Shown here in pieces: positions 59,486 to 64,000 of a stretch of 64,000 nucleotides of DNA. Numbering within the stretch: the first letter of the stretch is position 1; the number at the start of each line of letters is the position of its first letter. The stretch comes from CAG-964 sp902789345 (lineage in GTDB: Bacteria; Bacillota; Clostridia; Oscillospirales; Acutalibacteraceae), in NCBI GenBank assembly GCA_052117325.1, contig JBQKJJ010000012.1. One strand, given 5' to 3'. Below the pieces are notes generated by a model. The model made no database searches. It had not been told where the DNA came from and saw only the letters and a program-made list of their open reading frames with translations. A program made the translations under genes and the position numbers.

Positions 59486-61435
59486 ATGGTAAGCGTTGAA
59501 CTGAAAAACGGTATTGTAAAGGAGTTTGAAAACGGCACTACCGTAGCGGATGTTGCCAAGTCATTAGGCGGCGGTATTTACAAGAATGCCTGCGTCTGCA
59601 AGGTAAACGGCGAAATAAAGGATTTAAGAACAGTTTTGGACAACGACCAAAAATATACTGTTGAAATTCTGTCTTTTGATAATCCGGAGGGTAAAAAGGC
59701 TTTTTGGCATACTGCATCGCACATTTTGGCTCAGGCTGTTAAAAGACTGTATCCACAGGCCAAAATTGCCATCGGACCTGCAATAGACAACGGATTTTAC
59801 TATGACTTTGAAGTTGAAAATCCATTTTCAGCCGAGGATTTGCAGAATATAGAGAAAGAAATAAAGGCTATCGTAAAAAGCGGCATAGCTATAGAAAGAT
59901 TTGAGCTTGCTCCTGAGGAGGCTGTAAAAATGCTTGAGGATATGGGCGAGCCTTATAAGGTAGAGCTTGCTAAGGAGCATGCCGACAAGGGAGAGCCGAT
60001 AAGCTTCTATAAGCAGGGCGACTTTACAGACCTGTGTGCCGGTCCTCACCTAATGAGCGTAAGTACAGTTAAGGCTGTTAAGCTGCTAAACTGCACAGGC
60101 GCATATTGGCGTGGCGACAGCAACAATCAGCAGCTGTGCCGTGTATATGGCGTAGCATTCCCAAAGGCTTCTATGCTTGAGGAATATTTAAAGCAGAGGG
60201 AAGAGGCCATTGCCCGTGATCATAACAAGCTCGGCAGAGAGCTTGAGCTGTTTACTACATCTGATGTAATAGGTCAGGGTTTGCCTATTCTTTTGCCTAA
60301 GGGTGCAAGAGTTATCCAACTTTTGCAGAGATTTGTTGAGGATGAAGAACAAAAGCGTGGTTGGCTGCTTACAAAAACACCGTTTATGGCTAAAAGCGAC
60401 CTTTATAAAATTTCAGGTCACTGGGACCACTACCAGGACGGTATGTTTATATTGGGCGATCCTGAAAACGACAAAGAGGTATTTGCACTTCGCCCTATGA
60501 CATGTCCGTTCCAATATCAGGCATATTTAAACAGAGGCCGTTCATACAGAGATTTACCTTTGCGTTATAATGAAACATCTACATTGTTCAGAAATGAAGC
60601 CAGCGGCGAAATGCACGGACTGATTCGTGTACGCCAGTTTACAATTTCAGAGGGACATTTAATGTGTACCCCAGAGCAGCTTGAGGATGAATTTAGAGGT
60701 TGCCTGGAGCTTGCAATATTTATGCTGAAAACTTTAGGATTGTATGAGGATGTATCATACAGATTCTCACAGTGGGATCCTAACGACCGTGAAAAGTATA
60801 TCGGTACTCCTGAACAGTGGGACGAGGCTCAAGGCAAAATGCAGAAAATTCTTGACCATCTTGAAATTCCGTATGCTATCGGCGTAGGCGAGGCCGCATT
60901 CTACGGCCCTAAGCTGGACATTCAGATTAAGAATGTATACGGTAAAGAGGATACCCTTATTACAATTCAGATTGACCAAATGCTTTCAGAAAAGTTTGGT
61001 ATGGAATATGTTGATAAGGACGGCGTTAAGAAGAATCCGTATATCATCCACAGAACATCAATCGGCTGTTACGAAAGAACACTTGCTTTGCTTATTGAAA
61101 AATATGCAGGTGCATTCCCAATGTGGCTTGCTCCTATTCAGGTTAAGCTTCTTCCTATTGCAGACAGACATATTGACGCACTAAAGGAAGTAAAGGCAAA
61201 GCTTGACGCTGTAGGTATGCGCTGTGAGATTGATACAAGAAGTGAGAAAATAGGATATAAAATCAGAGAAGCTCAGCTTGAAAAGGTTCCGTATATGATT
61301 TTAATGGGCGATAAGGATATTGAAAACAACACAATTTCTGTTCGTTCAAGAAAGCACGGCGACCTGGGTGCATTTACTGTTGAGCAGTTTATTGAAAAGG
61401 CTTTGGAAGAAATTAATAACAAAACTATAGACTAA
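59486..61435 (+). CDS. thrS: Threonyl-tRNA synthetase
   Basis: ThrRS charges tRNA-Thr. The 649 residues run as follows: TGS domain at 1-62; editing domain with HTASHILAQAV at about 73 and CAGPH at about 185; class II core with motif 2 RNEASGEMHGL near residue 371 and motif 3 SIGCYERTLALLIE near residue 515; and C-terminal anticodon-binding domain. Zinc ligands fit MTCPFQ. The gene is controlled by the T-box upstream. Confidence 0.97.
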   Translation: MVSVELKNGIVKEFENGTTVADVAKSLGGGIYKNACVCKVNGEIKDLRTVLDNDQKYTVEILSFDNPEGKKAFWHTASHILAQAVKRLYPQAKIAIGPAIDNGFYYDFEVENPFSAEDLQNIEKEIKAIVKSGIAIERFELAPEEAVKMLEDMGEPYKVELAKEHADKGEPISFYKQGDFTDLCAGPHLMSVSTVKAVKLLNCTGAYWRGDSNNQQLCRVYGVAFPKASMLEEYLKQREEAIARDHNKLGRELELFTTSDVIGQGLPILLPKGARVIQLLQRFVEDEEQKRGWLLTKTPFMAKSDLYKISGHWDHYQDGMFILGDPENDKEVFALRPMTCPFQYQAYLNRGRSYRDLPLRYNETSTLFRNEASGEMHGLIRVRQFTISEGHLMCTPEQLEDEFRGCLELAIFMLKTLGLYEDVSYRFSQWDPNDREKYIGTPEQWDEAQGKMQKILDHLEIPYAIGVGEAAFYGPKLDIQIKNVYGKEDTLITIQIDQMLSEKFGMEYVDKDGVKKNPYIIHRTSIGCYERTLALLIEKYAGAFPMWLAPIQVKLLPIADRHIDALKEVKAKLDAVGMRCEIDTRSEKIGYKIREAQLEKVPYMILMGDKDIENNTISVRSRKHGDLGAFTVEQFIEKALEEINNKTID

Positions 61436-61505
61436 CATTTACTGCTTTTGTATTTAAAGTATAACGAGAATTGTATTAAGAAGAAAATAAGAAAAGAGGT
61501 GTGTT

Positions 61506-62036
61506 ATGTCTAGTGATACCAAAAAGCTTCTTACTTTCATTATAATTATGCTTATTGCCATTGCAACTATAGTCGGCTGTGTATATGTACTGACAGAGTT
61601 GGGGCAGGGCAAAAAAAGCAGCGATTCTTCAAGTGTTACATCTGAAATATCGGCTGCACAGGTAAATAAGGAAGTTATTGAAGAGATAGGTTACGAGGAC
61701 ATAAGCGAACTTGACAGTGGCGATATTTCCGGTCATATTGATGTTCCGGAGGACAGTGTCACCCAAACATCCATTTATATAGCTGATTCAAGCTCGTCGG
61801 CAGTTGAGCTTGCCTGCTTTAAGCTAAAAGACCCTGATGACAATAAAGCAATACTGGAAGCAATATCAAAGCACATTGCTTCCAAGCTCAAGGGTTACAG
61901 CCAAAGCCCAAAGGAAAGCGAGCTTATAAGGAATTATGTTACCGACACCTGCAACGGCTATGTTTTTATGGTTATTTCCGAAAGCCCTGAGGCGGCCGCA
62001 AAGGCCTTTAGAGATGCCGTAAACAATAAAAATTAA
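61506..62036 (+). CDS. DUF4358 membrane-anchored protein
   Basis: This 176-residue protein has an N-terminal membrane helix at about 8-30 (LLTFIIIMLIAIATIVG), a Ser-rich linker and an extracellular domain. The domain has the DUF4358 pattern: ELACFKLKDPDDNKAILEAI, then a helix, then NGYVFMVISESPEAA. Its function is unknown; such proteins are common in Clostridia and are often lipoproteins, but here no lipobox Cys follows. AGAGGTG precedes the ATG. It lies 70 bases after thrS and may read through from it. Confidence 0.78.
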   Translation: MSSDTKKLLTFIIIMLIAIATIVGCVYVLTELGQGKKSSDSSSVTSEISAAQVNKEVIEEIGYEDISELDSGDISGHIDVPEDSVTQTSIYIADSSSSAVELACFKLKDPDDNKAILEAISKHIASKLKGYSQSPKESELIRNYVTDTCNGYVFMVISESPEAAAKAFRDAVNNKN

Positions 62037-62040
62037 AATT

Positions 62041-62078
62041 GTTATCACCCTACAGCTGAAAAGCTGTAAGGTGATAAC
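62041..62078 (+). terminator. Hairpin after DUF4358 gene
   Basis: GTTATCACC and GGTGATAAC enclose an inner TACAGCT/AGCTGTA helix with a GAAA loop. No T-tract follows. Confidence 0.55.
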
Positions 62079-62090
62079 ACCAAAATATAA

Positions 62091-62130
62091 AGCCAAGGCA
62101 AACTTTACAAAGAATGCCTTGGCTTTTGTT
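62091..62130. terminator. Terminator between the DUF4358 and CNNM genes
   Basis: AGCCAAGGCA and TGCCTTGGCT form a perfect 10-bp stem with a 14-base loop, followed by TTTGTT. The tandem arrangement with the hairpin at 62041 suits convergent genes. Confidence 0.75.
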
Positions 62131-62213
62131 ATTAATAATGTTGTTAAAGAAATTTAAGTACTTGTATTAAAATACACACAGTTTGCTTTTATGCATATAA
62201 CTTAAAGTTTAAT

Positions 62214-63503
62214 TTATTTAATTTCAACGAAAATTTCGTGTGCCATTACATCGTCCGCTTTTGTAACGGTAATAACTAAATTTTTATATTCAAGTGTGTA
62301 GCCAACCTGTGGGATTGTTCCGCTTATTTCAGCCAGCCAACCGTTTACAGTGGCTGCCTCTATGCTGCTGTCGCTGTCTAGGTTAAAGTAATCCATAAAG
62401 CCGTCTACAGTGGTGTTGCAGCTAACCTTGTATTGTGTGTCGTTTATTTTTTGGAATTCTGTAACCTCGCTGTCGCTTTCGTCCCATATTTCGCCTACAA
62501 GCTCCTCCAGAATATCCTCCATAGTTACTATACCGGCAGTTTCGCCGTATTCATTTATAACTACAGACATATGAGTATGGTTAGTCTGCATTTCTTTAAA
62601 CAGTACAGACAGGCTTACAGATTCCGGCACAAACACCGGCTTTCGTAAAATATCCTTTAGTTTAAAATCATTGTCAAGGGAATTCATCAAATAGTCCTTA
62701 ATATGCAGTATACCCACAATATTGTCAACATCACCGTCAAACACCGGTATTCTTGAGTAACCGTTGTTCTTTATAACATGGGCAATTTCCTTTTGTGAAC
62801 TGCCAAGAGAAAGAAAAACTATTGATTTTCTTGAGGTCATAACATCCTCTGCGGTTTTGTTTTCCAGCTTAAATACATTTTTAATATACTCAATATCATC
62901 TGCCTTAAACGAGCCCTCGTCAGCACCTGCATCAAGCAGCAATACTATGTCCTCTTCAGAAACAGGCTCTTCTTTTTCCTTAGGGTTGATGCCGAATATC
63001 TTTAAAACCGCATTTGTAGATATAGTCAAGAACCAAATTATAGGTCTTAGCACTGCGGCTAAGAAAGAGATAATACCGCAAACGGAGTTTGCAAGCTTTT
63101 CCTTGTGCTTCATAGCTATTCTTTTAGGTACAAGCTCACCCAGCACAAGGGTGAAGTACGAAAGTATAAGTGTAATAACTATTACAGCTACAGTGTTAAT
63201 TGCACCTGAAAATTTCGGAGACACATTAAAGGCTTTAATAATAAAGTCGGACAGCCCCTGAGCAAAGTTATCGGCGGCAAAAGCAGAGCCTAAAAAGCCT
63301 GCCAGTGTAATGCCTATTTGTATGGTTGACAAAAAGCGTGTAGGCTCGGTAATAATTTTAAGCATCTTTTTTGCCTTTTTGTCGCCCTCGTCAGCTAAAG
63401 CACGAACCTTTTTCTCATTAAGTGAAATAACCGCGATTTCGGTAGCCGCAAAAAATGCGTTAAGTAATATAAGTATAAGCTGTAATAATAATTGTTGTAA
63501 CAT
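62214..63503 (-). CDS. CNNM/HlyC-CorC family transporter
   Basis: The 429 residues contain an N-terminal DUF21 membrane domain of four helices with ALADEGDKKAKK at about 35 and VLGELVPKRIAMKH at about 121. Two CBS domains follow (about 205-330; MTSRKSIVFLS, then VNEYGETAGIVTMEDILEELVGEI). The C-terminal CorC_HlyC domain is at about 345-425. The family is linked to Mg2+ or Co2+ efflux and is often misnamed hemolysin C. GGAGGA precedes the ATG. A long ~275-base leader precedes it. Confidence 0.92.
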   Translation of the reverse strand: MLQQLLLQLILILLNAFFAATEIAVISLNEKKVRALADEGDKKAKKMLKIITEPTRFLSTIQIGITLAGFLGSAFAADNFAQGLSDFIIKAFNVSPKFSGAINTVAVIVITLILSYFTLVLGELVPKRIAMKHKEKLANSVCGIISFLAAVLRPIIWFLTISTNAVLKIFGINPKEKEEPVSEEDIVLLLDAGADEGSFKADDIEYIKNVFKLENKTAEDVMTSRKSIVFLSLGSSQKEIAHVIKNNGYSRIPVFDGDVDNIVGILHIKDYLMNSLDNDFKLKDILRKPVFVPESVSLSVLFKEMQTNHTHMSVVINEYGETAGIVTMEDILEELVGEIWDESDSEVTEFQKINDTQYKVSCNTTVDGFMDYFNLDSDSSIEAATVNGWLAEISGTIPQVGYTLEYKNLVITVTKADDVMAHEIFVEIK

Positions 63504-63780
63504 TAATTAAAAAATCCTCCATCATAAATTGCATTAATTATATTTACCGTTGTTAAGTATGTATGCATACTAACACAGCATTATACAGCTGTGCCTGCTT
63601 TTTAAATATAGGCAGGTAAAGGCTGTGAAATACTGCCTGCAAACAAAAGCTATGTAATTAAAACAATACATAGGGGATTGCTTAATAAAGTGTGTTGTTT
63701 TTATGCTTCGGGGAAGCGGGTCCACAGTTTCATCTCCTTTTTGTAGTTTATACTAATTGAATTGCGGAAAATAATTTTGA
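63504..63780 (-). promoter_or_regulatory. Long 5' leader of the CNNM gene
   Basis: Read on the minus strand, the leader starts with AAAAAGGAGATGAAACTGTGG, trimmed here, then a GCTTC-CCC-GAAGC hairpin at about 63706-63718. It contains AT-rich stretches and a TGCAGGCAG/CTGCCTGC-like repeat region around 63610-63650. It matches no riboswitch I can identify (not a clear Mg, Mn or fluoride aptamer). A leader of this length on a metal-transporter gene suggests RNA-level control. Confidence 0.35.
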
Positions 63781-63785
63781 TAACG

Positions 63786-63814
63786 ATTATATTAAAAATT
63801 AAGTAATCTGTCAA
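63786..63814 (-). promoter_or_regulatory. Strong promoter of the CNNM gene
   Basis: On the minus strand a perfect TTGACA and a perfect TATAAT are exactly 17 bases apart. Transcription would start near 63780, leaving a ~275-base untranslated leader. Confidence 0.8.
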
Positions 63815-63924
63815 CAGGAAAATTAAAAAAATTTTATTTACATATAACCTTAAATAATTATTATTGAATATTCGCTTAAATTTATTCCTATGTATGTGAT
63901 AAAATGATGTGACCCAATAAAAAA

Positions 63925-64000
63925 GAGAAGTAACTTCAAATATGGTATAATGAATTTAACCACAAAAACATTACCAAGAAAGAAGTACTTCTCATGAATA
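63925..64000 (+). mobile_element. Possible left end of an insertion sequence
   Basis: GAGAAGTAACTTC near 63925 and GAAGTACTTCTC near 63982 form an imperfect inverted repeat around an extended -10 promoter (TGGTATAAT at 63943-63951). An ATG at 63994 opens a frame cut by the window end. The spacing suits a transposase gene start, but no protein is visible. Confidence 0.3.

Overview
This 64-kb window looks like chromosome from a low-GC, spore-forming Gram-positive anaerobe of the Clostridia, most likely Oscillospiraceae/Ruminococcus-like. The evidence is a yabP-yabQ-divIC sporulation/division cluster, a T-box upstream of thrS, CIRCE upstream of groESL, a class-B sortase, HemZ, ATP-dependent ECF transport, a secreted lipoprotein alpha-amylase and a type I dockerin. 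The dockerin plus amylase recall cellulosome/amylosome-forming ruminococci such as R. bromii. That species-level guess is inference; no 16S gene is present.

Layout. 0-2.7 kb: end of relA, dtd, a metallo-beta-lactamase hydrolase and hemZ. 2.8-8.7 kb: a zinc-ribbon protein, then the B. subtilis-like order flippase, mazG, hup, rqcP, yabP, yabQ, divIC, S1 protein. 8.9-11.2 kb: tRNA-Arg, a DUF1015 gene on the minus strand and two tRNA-Ser genes. 11.3-24.4 kb: ruvC-ruvA-ruvB-glmM, a methyltransferase, ecfA1-ecfA2-ecfT-truA, a DUF5711 membrane protein, cvpA, pgsA and a clpE-like unfoldase. 24.5-25.7 kb: an aspartate carbamoyltransferase fused to a PyrI-type zinc domain (minus strand).

26.0-37.1 kb is a one-directional operon of phage structural genes: terminase small and large subunits, portal, protease, decoration protein, capsid, connectors, LysM protein, hub, spike, W-, J- and I-like baseplate proteins, and a fibre. 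I found no recognisable tail sheath, tail tube or tape measure, and no integrase, repressor, replication or lysis gene. The hub gene is frameshifted at a run of six G. This is the most unusual region: a reduced prophage, or a domesticated packaging/particle locus.

37.5-39.8 kb: a cobalamin riboswitch in front of a secreted DUF4430-propeller-dockerin protein. 40-46.9 kb: a zinc-ribbon pseudokinase with PASTA repeats, an XRE regulator, a histidine phosphatase, leuB, a CpsB-like phosphatase and a lipoprotein alpha-amylase. 47-56 kb: a possible small RNA, a MutS-like ATPase, rnhA, nifS-nifU, gdhA behind an apparent attenuator, an ADP-ribosylglycohydrolase and CIRCE-groES-groEL. 56.4-58.9 kb (minus strand): a very small SPKTG-anchored surface peptide, sortase B and an LCP cell-wall ligase. 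59-64 kb: T-box-thrS, a DUF4358 protein, a CNNM/HlyC transporter with a long leader, and possibly the edge of an insertion sequence.

Promoters and hairpins were read by eye. Most intergenic hairpins with T-tracts mark ordinary transcription-unit ends. No CRISPR array, rRNA or integrase was seen.
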